Shown: positions 36,394 to 47,575 of the stretch, one piece after another | How the letters are laid out: every line of letters begins with the position of its first letter | Position numbering within the stretch: position 1 is the stretch's first letter | DNA from: Physcia stellaris | Taxonomy: Eukaryota > Ascomycota > Lecanoromycetes > Caliciales > Physciaceae | DNA: 64,000 nt | Direction: 5' to 3' | Assembly (NCBI GenBank): GCA_018902385.1 | Contig: JABSSW010000009.1 | Location: forward strand, 372,001-436,000 | The notes under the pieces: generated by a model | Database searches by the model: none | Told to the model about the DNA's origin: nothing | What the model saw: the letters and a program-made list of their open reading frames with translations, nothing else | Program-made: the position numbers and the translations under genes

Positions 36394-36727
36394 TACACGT
36401 TCTAAAAGCCTTCACTCTTTCACCCACATTGTTAGCTACGCCCTGCAATCGGTCGTTCTCGGTCCGCAGCTGGGCATAAAGATCTGCTGAGGAGTCCAGT
36501 GCCCCCGAGAGAACGATTTTCAGGATCAGATGGAAAATGCGCATGAAAGACACCGAAATAAGCTCAGAACCAGGAGGTCTGATCTCCGTCTGAACGTATT
36601 CAAGGTCACTGAGCCACGATCTCAGGAGTCTAGCAGAGCTGCTTTCCCGGATAGTAGTCGAAGAGCGTTTCCTACCGATTCGACTTGCGACACTTTGCCG
36701 AGGAATTCAAGCGTCGATGCAGCGATC

Positions 36728-37713
36728 ATGGTAAGCTCTCCGCATGTCGGGTGCAATCGTGCGAAGATAGCGAGATTCATCAGGCTGTTAATGAGGAGGG
36801 ACCAAACACATAGACACGGTCTTCTCGCTTATGTCGGCTGTTGCTGGAGGATCCGCGAAGTTACATGGTGCAGCAAACAGCTTGTTGATGAAAACATACA
36901 GGAATGGCATTTGATCATGGTGTGCTGGCACCAATTTGTTCGTGACAAAATAACCTGGCCTTGCCCGGTACTCGTGCTTGACCCTGATCCCGAGTTCTCA
37001 AATGATATGCTGGACCATAGCAGCGAAGTCCCCTCGCACTTGCTCAATGCTGATGAAGAGCTGGCAACATTGGAGCCCGGAGACGAAAAGCTAAACGCAA
37101 GACCCCCCAGAGCCATAGAGTATTGCTGGAGGCCATAGTCATAGCTCGGGGTCTGCTGCGCGACAAAGGCTGGATTGTCTCCGGACGTCTCGAGATCTTC
37201 CCGAAGCGCTCTGAGTGACGAGACTGCGTGTTGTATTGACGGATCAGTCAAACTGGCCTGGAGAACTTGCCTGGCTTCTTCATCACAGCCTAGCTTCACG
37301 TCGAACATGGTTTTGGTTGAGAAGTAACGATTGAGAAGGTCAATGTCCTGAGTAGCTATCTCATTTAATGTGGGCCGGATGGGTTGTGATGCCACGCCTG
37401 ACTCGATTCCGCCAGCATGAGCATTTTTGATGGGTTGGCAGGCAAAAAACCTAAAGGGGGAGTCGTAACCGTCGCAGGTACGACCAGTATCAACACATCT
37501 TTTGCAAAACGGCTTGTTTTCGTCGCATTTGACCTTCCTTATTCTATTGCTGAGTGAGCACAATCACTGCAGAGCTAACCTCCAGTCTGAACTCTCAGTC
37601 TTGGGGTGTAGACTGGTGATGGGATTTGGCACTGACCTGCAGGTTGCACAACCACTTTTTACCTTGGTTCTACATTGGATGGTCCGTTTGCGGGCGACAA
37701 GGCTTCTAGCCAT
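36728..37713 (-). pseudogene. Broken Zn2Cys6 transcription factor gene
   Basis: Exon 1 (37713-37637) codes for MARSLVARKRTIQCR and then KSGCATCR. After a 93-base intron (GTCAGT donor, AATAG acceptor), exon 2 continues IRKVKCDENKPFCKRCVDTG and RTCDGY, giving a complete C-x2-C-x6-C-x5-C-x2-C-x6-C zinc cluster of a fungal regulator. Downstream, IATQDIDLLNRYFSTKTMFD and SYDYGLQQYSMALGGLA follow the usual layout. Beyond about 37080 the family text moves to another frame (CQLFISIEQVRGDFAAMVQH, RPGYFVTNKLVPAHHDQMPF, LYVFINKLFAAPCNFADPP) and carries at least two in-frame stops. The DNA-binding part is intact but the regulatory half is not, so this is most likely a pseudogene, although a truncated protein could still be made. 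Confidence 0.65.
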
Positions 37714-38320
37714 TGAGATTCACACTTGTCACGCAACAGCTTACAGACGAGAGGAAGAATCGTAGCAGGCAGGTATCCGAGCAGTCGAATCAACCTTGAT
37801 TCATTATCATCACTGCGAGCATGAAAAAGGGGAATCGGTCTCGCTTCGCGTCCTTAGTGTGTCAAAGCGTGTAGTAATTATCGTTCAGGGGCCAGCTGTG
37901 CCAGGAGCCGGCGTCATCGCTAGCTCGATTGAGATAGCAACAGCGAGCCCGCCAACCAAACGTGCTGTTCATTGTCTTCCTGCATAATGTACACACATCA
38001 TACATCATACAAGAGCGCGCATAGAGTTGGCAAAGACCCTTCATCCTTCTACCAGTATACTGTTCATTTCTGCGACCGGAGCAATCGTCCAGCTAGGTCT
38101 TGTTGCACAGTTGAACCGCTCCACATCCTTGCGACTTGACGCTATTGGTATAGCCGCCTTCCAGGGTTAGATTGCATTTGGATCGACTTATATACTGGGT
38201 GGCTGGACCGATCTCTCTTTTTAGCCTTTTAGACTCTGCTGGTGTCTCGAGATTGCTATCTCTCTTTGTCCTGCTAAAAGTTACGCCAGGTCGCGTAGTA
38301 GGTTCTCTGAGTACTTGCAC
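37714..38320. other. Intergenic between divergent broken regulator and GST gene
   Basis: A pyrimidine-rich stretch at about 38205-38270 is just upstream of the GST gene and fits a fungal core promoter. No gene is seen. Confidence 0.4.
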
Positions 38321-38380
38321 ATGTCGAAGCTCATCACGAACAGCCCTAGATCTCTGTCGAGACTACTGCACACCTCGAAA

Positions 38381-39141
38381 ATGCCAGCTTTTACTCTGTA
38401 TGGCGCTCGCGCTTCGACCAACACCCTTCGTGTCCGCCTGACTCTCGCCGAAGGTGGCTTCACCGATTATGAACTCGTGCCTCTCAACCTTGGCAAAGGC
38501 GAGCAGAAGGTGGGTGAAGCGTTTCTCTTGGAAGACGATGGGGCTTCTCTTTTGCGTGAGCAAATCGATATCGCTAACGCCGCTGCACCCAGTCCGAAGA
38601 AAACATGAAACGTCACCCATGGGGTAAAATACCCGCCGTGACTTTCCCCGAGGGGTTCACTCTCTACGAGAGTCGCCCAATCTGCAAATACCTTGCGAGG
38701 AAGTACTCCTTCCCACTTCTACCCCCGGACTCCGACATCGAAGCTACGGCGCTGTTCGACCAGGCCCAGTCTGCAGAAATGCTCTACTTCGCAGACCCTG
38801 CAGGTAAAATCACGTTTGAGAAATTTGCCAAAAAAATCATGGGGCTGCCTCCCGATGAGGCCGTGATCTCAGGTGCTCTGCGGTCGCTCGAGGCCTATTT
38901 CGACGTTGCAGAACGTCTCCTAAAAGACAAAGACTACATGGCTGGAAATGAATTCACTTTGACGGATATCTACTACATCCCGCTGATCCAAGGACTTTTC
39001 GCGTGCGGGTATGGAGATGTCGTCCTCAGTCGCAAAGCTGTGAGTGCTTGGTGGGACCGCTGCGTGAACAGGCCAGCCATACAGAAGTTGTTGGCCGCCG
39101 ACAAGGAGGCTATGGCTGCTGCTGCCAAAGCTAGTAAATAG
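38381..39141 (+). CDS. Glutathione S-transferase
   Basis: Exons 38381-38509 and 38593-39141 are joined over an 83-base intron (GTGGGT donor, GCTAAC branch, CCCAG acceptor), giving 225 residues, the usual GST length. The N-terminal thioredoxin-like domain has MPAFTLYGARASTNTLRVRL, then the cis-Pro region HPWGKIPAVTF and the GSH-binding ESRPICKYLARKY. The helical C-terminal domain includes AERLLKDKDYMAGNEFTLTD, where the D of FTLTDIY is a conserved structural residue. The enzyme conjugates glutathione to electrophiles in the cytosol. An in-frame ATG at 38321 would add 20 Arg/Ser-rich residues (MSKLITNSPRSLSRLLHTSK) resembling a mitochondrial targeting leader, so dual starts are possible. It is the only intact member of a group of otherwise broken metabolism genes here. 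Confidence 0.88.
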
Positions 39142-39214
39142 GATAGAAGCAAATCTGAAGGGGGTCGTCGTCTCGAGGCACAAGAGAGAGCCTTTTCTCT
39201 GCAGTACTCTAGGT

Positions 39215-40786
39215 CTAGTTAGTACCTCCGTCGTAGCTGCCCAAGACAAGCTTTTTAAAGTGAGAAAAACGCAGCGTCTGCGTGGCGGCCCAAATGGCAT
39301 GAGCCGCCCGGGTGGGGGTTTGCAGAATCAGACCCTCGCGCATTGATCCCGCGGCTATAGCTTTGGTGAACGACCCTCCGTTACTTGCAACGATAGCACC
39401 GCCAATGGGCAACCCAGTCGGCCCGGCAAATGCGAAGATTGTAGAGATTGTGGAGCATGGTACACAGAACGGGCGTAAGACTGATGCCAGCACCCGAGGA
39501 GACGCCAAAGAGTGTTGCAAAAAGGATGATGGGTGAGTTCTTGTTGCAACTATCGCAAGGGCTTGGGGCTGGCTTTCTTAGCTTGTAGCGTTCAAGATGC
39601 AGATAAGGTATTGCGCGAGATAAGGCAGCATGCCGTGGACGGTTACGTGGGCGACGACGAATGTGAAGGGAATGAATATGCCCATGAGAGAGATATCATT
39701 TTCGTGTACGACAGGAAGGTATTTGGCCAGCGCACAGTAGTAGAAAAAGACTGTGATAGTCCATAAGGCAAAGGCCGGCTCTCGTAGGGGTCGAACGAAT
39801 GCTATAAATTCGATGAGCCGCTTCAAAGGGGCTCGATACGGCGAATGAGAGCAGAATTTGCAAATAGCAAATGCGCCAGAATCAGCAAGGCACAGATACG
39901 AATGGTCCAGCCGAAGACAACTCGAGGGAGCAGATTGATTGCCATGGCTGAGAAGATTACACCGCCGAGGGATGAGCCAGCGGCGACGAGGCCAAGTGCG
40001 GCGCCGCACTTCTTTAGAAACCATGTCGATACCTAAAACCGACAAATCAATTGCCCGACGTTGAGGGCACCGGAAAGACGGGGGCATATACTTGAAAGTG
40101 CAGGACTAATAAGGAGCGAGGTGCCGATGGCGGAGCAGACGGCCTCGCTCAACAGGATCTGATAGTACTTCTTAGAGATACTAGTCACCATCAAGCCGAA
40201 CACATGCAAGAATGTGCCGGCGACAAGAAGGTAGTGGGGCCCATAGTCGTCGAACAACTTGCCGGCGAAGATGCCGCCAGCAAACATGAAGAAAATCGCT
40301 GAACATCAGAGACTACAAGACCGACGATACCGCTCGGGTCTCAGCTACTTTGGAGTGAAGGTATCCTGGCGATGTCTGACGCCGTGTAATCTCGGAGCTG
40401 ATGGGACTGTTAAAACTCCTGGAAGATGCCAATGACGTTCACCCTTCCGAACGACACGAACAAGCAAGCAGTTGCGCCATCGACGGGCCATCGGGCCGCC
40501 GTCAGGATACTCATTCACCTGCTGTGTCTTTCTCTCCGCTTCTACGAGTTCGATAAAGTCCTCCCTTGCAGGTGACATACCGCTGTTATTCATATTGGAG
40601 GTGTGGTCTAACGAGGTGCCGCTTTAGGCGCGAGATGTAACTCCCATTTCGATGACGGCTAATATCAATCATGTCTGCTTCACTTGGCATGTGCTTTGGA
40701 GTGAAAAGCAGAATAAAGTCGTTCAACTGTCTGCGAAAATGTCTAATGGATCTCAAACCTTGTGAGCTCTTGAGGCTGGGATCCAA
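39215..40786 (-). pseudogene. Broken MFS transporter (monocarboxylate-transporter-like)
   Basis: Family text on the minus strand is spread over several frames. It starts with DFIELVEAERKTQQVNEYPDGG near 40510-40560, then LFVSFGRVNVIGIFQEF. Next come FAGGIFAGKLFDDYGPHYLL and IGTSLLISPALSS, then an intron (GTATAT...TTTTAG), then STWFLKKCGAALGLVAAGSS and VVFGWTIRICAFLI. Then FALWTITVFFYYCALAKYLP, HGMLPYLAQYLICILNATS and AFAGPTGLPIGGAIVASNGG follow. This is the layout of a 12-helix monocarboxylate-type transporter. At least four frame changes, a stop in the first membrane region and a deletion of the segment after ILNATS show a dead gene. Confidence 0.65.
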
Positions 40787-43389
40787 GGGACACCGACTCG
40801 ATAAGCGTCACCCGGACCATCGTACCACCTGACGACCGCTGTATGTCCGCCGCGATACGAGTAAAGATGTTGAGATTCCGTCCTTATGAACATAGTTCTT
40901 GGATACCGTTGCAAGCAGGGGTACTGTCTGTGACTTCAGATAGAGTGCATCATTGCGCGAGACTAGGGCTGCTGGGTCTGCTCAATATTCCTCCGACGCT
41001 ATCAACCTGGAGAGCGACAAGCTCGCAATGTGAGCGTAGCCAGACGAATGACATCCCTGTTGGCATGGAATTCGTTTCAAATTATCTGCAAATACCATTT
41101 TGGAAAAAGCATGCTGCCACCCTCGCGTCACTCCTCTAGATTCATCGATCTCGACTCGACTTTCATTGCTTATAGCTTCTACCAGAAGGTAGTCACAAAA
41201 GGGCCAGACGAGACTTACTAGGCAAAATCAAGAATCTTACGTGCACAGATTGGTGCAGCATTTGTAATGGATACCAAAGACCCAGCTTGTGAGTCGACAA
41301 GCATTCTTGAGGATCCGGTGTCAGAGCACTCTAGTGCCGCACAGTCACCGGCTTCATCAGCGCTGGTGGTCCAAACGCCTAATCTTGGACCGTCGTCCTC
41401 TCCGAATCCGACGACATCATCTTCAGACATGCGGGCAAGAGCGTCGTTCAAACCTTTGATGGCGTTAGAATCTCCGCCATTGACTTTTTGCCCCACGAAG
41501 GCCCAAGTACCGCCGATGAAAAGACTCAGGATCCCGGCCGCCCTGTGTCGGCCACCTGGACTTGCAAAGAAGGGCGGCACCTCGGGCGCAATAAAGATCG
41601 AATCATCCGTTTTCAATGTTGCAGGGTCTCCTTCGAGGAAGTGAGAAATTTGCAGTCCCGCAATCGATACGATAGTAGTGGGCCTTCACCACTATCGTGG
41701 CTGCTGCCTCAACCACTGCCAGTGCGCTGAAGACCACCAATCAAAGGTCAGTATTGATGTAACACGTTCACGATATCGCGAGTAAAATTCAGATGTGTTT
41801 CGAATGTTACCCAACATCGATGATACCACTTACAATCTACATATGATTAGAGAAGAAAGTCACTTACCAGCCACAACGACCACCACTTTTGCCAACGGAG
41901 GATAGGTGGTGTGAGAGGTAGAGTGTGAGAGGTAGGAGAGGCGGGAGGGGAGAGGGGATGGTGACGGTGTTGGTGGCCACCGTTGTGCGCCATCCTCAAT
42001 CGTCCCCAACGTTTCTTTAATTGTCCGGCGCTCTGTGGTCGGACATCGACGCGTCGAGCCAGACAGGTCACGATAGAAGTCTAGTGGTTAGTATTAGCCT
42101 GGTCTGGATTGTCAACCACGACTGTTCGCGTCAGTCTTGAGGATCTTCACCGGTCTCACTCCCATCTCCGCAAATGGAACAGTATCCGACGAACATATTG
42201 TGTTCTTCGATGGTGATAGCGCGCCCCGGCCATTCTTGAGGTCGTGCTGCCGTAAGAGTTCTCCAGCCATGGGATTCGACGTCGAGTATCTCCCAAGAAG
42301 AATGTGGGCTCGAATGCGGCGAGAGTCATTCGCCATTCCCGGCACACTGACGCGACTGATCTGATCATTTTCTCTCATGTGCCGCAACGATGCTCCATTT
42401 CATCGACAAGAACATTAATCCACGCATAGAAAACGATCTTTATATTACTTTCCCTGCTGAAGTGCAGCCACTTCTACAATAGTAGGTGAAGTATGTGTTA
42501 CTATAATGACACACTAGGATTAGAGCCTACCGCATACTAGAGAGCTCAGATCATGGGGGAAGCATAAGGTATATACACGCTGTTGAGGCTCAGAACGTCC
42601 GACTACGCCCAGATCTGAATGAATAACTAATCAAAACGCAGAACTCAATTTCCAGCCAAGATTGTACTAGATAATGTCACCATGAGCGTCATTCCCTACC
42701 CTGTCAACAACAGCTGTCTCTTCCCCCTCGTCCCCGAAAGTAAGACAGAAAGAACGTCTCCGGCTCCATCTCGTAGGCATAGCTTTCATAGCAGACGCTT
42801 CACTCATAGTGATCTTATCACTGTGTGTGATGGTCTTTCCCTGTCCAATAATGATGTCCGCAAACTGGTAAGCGTCCTCTTCGCCTACTCGCAGTTGCGA
42901 TTCGGTACGTGCCACAAGGCCTTCCGCCATTCTCACAGGTAAAGCCGATGCTGGTGCCCATCCTGGGATGCGATCAAATCGGGGATTAGTGAATTGCCCT
43001 GCATCTCGTTCTCTGTTGATGGAGATCGGTGGTCAGTGCTGGGTACTGGATTTAATATAAGGGTTTGATTGGAGATCTAGCCTTGGCTCAAGCAGAGGTA
43101 AGACAAATGGTTCACGATCTCCCATACTCTTTAGCCAGTTCTTCAGCAGCTAAACTCCTTCTTGACATTGCACTATCTGGCACGGGCAATTTACTGCGGC
43201 CTGGATTAGATTCTACAGAGTATAGGAAACCAGATGTCAAATAGGAGATCTGCTAGATCTGTAAGGAGTTTTAAAATGTATGTGGAGCCTTTGTTCCACT
43301 TGTGGAGAAATGCGGATCATATATACGGCCTTCGGCTCCTATTTTCGTCTCCCTCTACCCTTAAGCCTCAGTGTCTTTCTTCTCTACTC
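40787..43389. other. Gene-poor region with unassigned open frames and a tRNA-like relic
   Basis: Overlapping frames at 41218-41644 (about 130 codons on each strand) and 42112-42390 look only weakly coding and match nothing I know. Near 42070-42130 there is a tRNA-like patch: TCTAGTGGTTAGTATTAG resembles a D-arm/A-box and GACTGTTCGCGTCAGTC forms a perfect 5-bp T-arm. The acceptor stem does not pair and the anticodon arm is poor, so it is not called as a tRNA. Confidence 0.4.
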
Positions 43390-44004
43390 CTATAGTAGCC
43401 CCGTGTATGCATCTAATTTCGACCTCCACCCATCCACACATATACATTGAATATCAACATATCCAATGGTCAGCAGCTCTGGAATACCGGCTTCTTTGTC
43501 TAATGCACCAAGCGACCTATTAAATTCGGTAGGACTATTCGAACACTCAAGACTGAAGAGCAAGCTAGTGAGCTCTTGTAGCGTATAGTCGTACTCGTTG
43601 AATCGCCTCGTGTTATTCGCGGCACTCCTGTTTGAGAGCGCTATCTGATAAGTAAAGCTTGTAAATGAGTATATTCCTGCAAGGAGTGCAGAACTACTCG
43701 GGCTTTCAGTGGATACTTCTTGCCCGCAATGCCGGAAATCAAAACTGTTGGGACAGCAGTACAAGCCTTTGGATCCGCAGTAGCCAACAGAAGTGATATG
43801 CCTATGATGCCACAAATCCCAGTACCTGCCCATAAGCTCCCGTTGTGATTTGATTTGCTTGTCGAGTTCTTCGCGGATTGCTTGATCTTTTGAGATCCAG
43901 AAAATTTGTCTGTCGATCAAGCCCAAGAACGCATCAAATTCCGTTCGCATATGAAGCCTATAGCTCAGAGTCTCCGCCGCTCGTGTCAGCCATCGAAATT
44001 CCAT
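43390..44004 (-). CDS. Hypothetical protein
   Basis: One open frame of 204 codons starts at a good ATG. The N-terminal half is helical and charged (DQAIREELDKQIKSQRELMG). A Cys-rich middle follows, GYCGSKGLYCCPNSFDFRHC, then a Ser-rich linker and a C-terminal part with IGYVDIQCICVDGWRSKLD. I do not recognise it. A possible alternative start uses an upstream exon (44197-44040) joined by a GTATTC...CTATAG intron, but the phases do not match. It stands alone between two gene-free regions. Confidence 0.4.
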   Translation of the reverse strand: MEFRWLTRAAETLSYRLHMRTEFDAFLGLIDRQIFWISKDQAIREELDKQIKSQRELMGRYWDLWHHRHITSVGYCGSKGLYCCPNSFDFRHCGQEVSTESPSSSALLAGIYSFTSFTYQIALSNRSAANNTRRFNEYDYTLQELTSLLFSLECSNSPTEFNRSLGALDKEAGIPELLTIGYVDIQCICVDGWRSKLDAYTGLL

Positions 44005-44545
44005 GATTCACGTTGAATACCACATAAAAATTGGCGATATCCATCGACGAAGCGTATTTGGTCAGCGTCGTTGATACCTGTTTCTGCTCATGTATCACAT
44101 GGATCGATGTCCTCCTTAATCTATTTACCTCCCTGTAGAAGCAGCTACTCAGTCTTATGCAATGGAAATTTCTCTTCGCGCATGGTGCTCTGGCCACACT
44201 TTAGGATGGCTGGTAGCTCGATTCTGGGGTCTCTTTTAAAGCTTATCCTTTAGCTTTTGACGCGTCCGAACCTGTCCTGTAGGTTAATTTCCCGGTTCTA
44301 TGAACATTGACGTGAGTTGCTCGAACGTGTAGGTAATCGAGCGAGCGGAGGGAGTCCTGCAGAAGATGACTTTCGCGATGCTGGGGCTTTCCTGAATTGT
44401 TCTTTGTTAGTCAAAATTTATCTCAAAGTAAGAACACAGAGACTTACCGCTATATTAGCGTGTCCACGCGCAAAGTATAAGAGAAAGCAGTATGTAATCC
44501 ACAGTACCAGTAGTAGGCACCATAGCGTATATCTTTGGGTTTCGA

Positions 44546-44640
44546 GTGTGAGGGTAGGGCATTATATACGCAACGGCGGGGTAAAGTGAGCATTATATAA
44601 GCAATGCAATGTGAGGGTGAGGATGAAGGACGATATAAGT
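44546..44640. repeat. Imperfect tandem repeat
   Basis: Two to three diverged units share GTGAGGGT, GCATTATATA and GCAA/GTAACG blocks (for example GGCATTATATACGCAACG and AGCATTATATAAGCAATGC), about 35-45 bases apart. No gene or terminal repeat is attached. Confidence 0.4.
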
Positions 44641-44815
44641 AACGAAGAGTAGGAAGGGAAAACCGAGAAAAGTAGGTCGCACACAAAGTAAGCGGCCTTA
44701 CAAAGGCAAATCGATGATTGAATTGTATACCAAAGGCCATTCGTCCTATGAACGTTCTCTGACAGTTGAGTAGTGTGGTGCGCGTTTCTCGTCCAAGAAT
44801 CTTGAGAATGGCGAA

Positions 44816-44852
44816 GAAGAAAAGAAGATAGTACAAGAAAAGAAGATAGTAC
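44816..44852. repeat. 18-bp tandem duplication
   Basis: The unit AAGAAAAGAAGATAGTAC is present twice in direct succession, ending at 44834 and 44852. It is a local slippage-type duplication in a purine-rich tract. Confidence 0.7.
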
Positions 44853-47575
44853 TTAAAAATGGCCGCAACAGCCAGAAGATACAACCTTTGACTCCATTGC
44901 CTCTGGACTAAGGGCAACCTCGTAGATAGATTTCGCACCACCATTGAAACGATCAACAAAGGTCGCCAATTTGGATAGCCCGAATAGTGTCCGCCTGGGT
45001 TTTTGTGACGATCTGCGACTCCAGACTTCGAGTTTCTTCACTTTGCCGGTACATTACAATAGTTGATTATTGACGGATCGAGACGAGGATTAGAACTGGA
45101 GAGAGGATAATGAGAGCTCGACAACTAAGTTTAGCAAGCCTCGTGTAAAAACAATAAAAGAAGACCGAGAAAGGAACTTTGTAATGAGCAAGCTTTGTAA
45201 TGTGGGGGTTTGTTGATGCAACAAGAAAGAAAGATTCTGGAAGAATATGATGTTCGGAATGTTTGACCATGACATATAAATTGAAGAAACGTTTTCGTAC
45301 TATATCAACGTAGAGTCTGTGTCTCGAGAAGTTCTGGAAAGAGTGATGACCCAGGATGAGCACACTATTTTTGACCATTCCAAAAACATCAGAGCCAAAC
45401 TAACGCTTCACCATGGAGTGACCATGGTGATTCGTGCAGTGAGAGTATCGGATGAGTTGACTGGTGCAGAGTGATTTTTCAACTGTTCCCAGGTTTCAAG
45501 GAAAGAGATCCAACAAATTGAAAATTTCCCTACATCTTAGCATCCAATAATTGACTTATGAGGTAAGTGCTCTGCAGATTCAGCATTGTATATGTATCAA
45601 AAGGGTTTTCTGCTTATCTCCATCACCGGTATGATGATAAGGTCTCCGATGTCCACGGTAGGATGAAGGACACTCCCGGGCAATGAGAAGAGTTGTGTGA
45701 GATAGTGTTATGGACCAAGGAAATCGAACGAATTTTGCTTCGGTAGGTGGGGAAGTTTCCCACATAAAATTACGATGAATCGATCTCACGTTTGAATCGT
45801 GTCCAGCATAACCCGCTGCGAACCGCTCTTGATAGGGAGGTACACTGACTAGATTCGCGGGAGGTGAAGGGCATCGGCAATGAACTTGTACCCTCTTTTG
45901 GCATCTAAAGTCGAAGCGTGATTATTTGTAAAGTGTACTGGCGACTAAAACGATGATTCCAAGTCGGTGCTAGTAGCTCCGCGTGCAGAGGATATGCTAT
46001 GATACTTCTGATATCGTTAGGAATCAATCAAAGCTTGAACACCAATAAAAGTCTGTATCTCAGTTGTAGCTGATAATGATAATGATAAGTCTGCACAATG
46101 AGAACAGACAGACTTATATAAGATAGTTGCCACTAGTCGTCAGGGTCTCTCGAGTCTTTCCATGGCCCCTGGCCAGTCTCTCGATGAAGACCAGCCCGTT
46201 GATGTTCTAATCCATGTAGATCACTTAACCTCTTCACGGTTCCCTTCTCTCGAAAATTTCGCGCCAACATGGTAGTTGTTTCAGCAACTTGAAATAATGA
46301 CGATGGCAGTATTCGTACAACGATATCTTAGATCAGAATTGAAATCAGAAGAGAAAAAACACAAAACTATGACATCATCGCTAATCCATCTGAGAACCGA
46401 AGATCGTTCATATGGAGTAAAGTGAAATCTGAATATGTCTTCCCATCGCAGCGACAGATTTAGGGCATCTTTGACACGATTGACCGGACCCCGGCATATG
46501 TGACCGGCTCTGCCAATGCAGGTTGCTAAACGAGAGCATACGCGAAAATTCACGTCAGCTGCACTTCTGCATAGGATCAGAGAGAAACTGTGACTTGTTG
46601 TCAGATCCAAAGTCAAGGGCCCTAGAGTGCTTGGACCAGCTAGTATTCCGTATCTGTTTGAAACTCTCAACGAAATGGCGGGATGAATACCAAGCGTTTT
46701 CGATTCGGGATAATTGAGAGAGTTAATTAGATGTTCAAAACCGAGGATCATAGCTTGATCACACCCACTAAACTGTGCTTTCTATGTAAGATAACTTTAT
46801 ACTTGTCTGTCTGCCTGATACATAGAAAATCGATTTTGAAAAATTAGAAGGGAATTGGATTGTCACTGTCCAAATAAGATGACCAAAAGAAGTACTCATC
46901 CCAAACTAGACGAGTTGATCTGATATTCATTCGTACATTTGATAAACCCGGCGTTTCATAGCGGACTTTTCGCTTAATAAAGACAGCGAAAAGTTGGCAG
47001 ACGACAAAATTATTACAGAATCACATGGATAAACTGAGGGAGCAATTATCCGAAATAGAATAGTTCATGTGATACTCATGATCCGGATACCCAAGGCCAA
47101 GGAAGCGACGGTATGCAGGACCTAACGGGGCACTGGGTTTCACATAAGTGTAGGTCGACGCTCGGTATTCCTTACAGCATCAAAAGAAGTAGCGTTGCAG
47201 CACGCCCTACTTAGTTGTGCGAGTGGGGTTAAGGTATGTCTTTCTTAGTAGACATTAGCGGTGCGCTGCTTCCTTGACGAAGCAAGAGATTGAAAGAGAG
47301 ACATGGAAAGGTCTACAGCAGTACGGGGGAAATTTGGGATAAAGAAAAGGGGCGCGGCAGATATCAATCTCATTGAACTAATACACACTACTGGAACCTT
47401 CCCTGACGGATCGAACCAAGCTACTCCTGAAGTCACTGCAGACCAGTAGAAGCCAGAAAGCTCCAAGCTTTGGCAAACTTGCGGGGAAGGCCAGCAGTTC
47501 CGAACAACAATCTCCTCTATGTACCAGAATAACCACCTTCTCCTTCCTTATTTCACCCATGGGGTACCAAACTTC

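Larger units (their letters stand above)
44005..47575. other. Gene-poor 3.5 kb with short tandem repeats
   Basis: No supported gene. A hydrophobic minus-strand frame at 44959-44450 (169 codons) overlaps simple repeats and has no motif. The minus-strand frame at 46751-46281 is likewise unassigned. This stretch is the last of the gene-poor half of the window. Confidence 0.5.

Noticed and set aside
41218-41644. Opposed open frames of about 130 codons
   Set aside because: Neither strand has a recognisable domain or clear splice partners, and they mirror each other, so no gene is called.
42070-42140. tRNA-like patch with A-box-like sequence and a perfect T-arm hairpin
   Set aside because: No pairing acceptor stem and a poor anticodon arm; at most a decayed relic.
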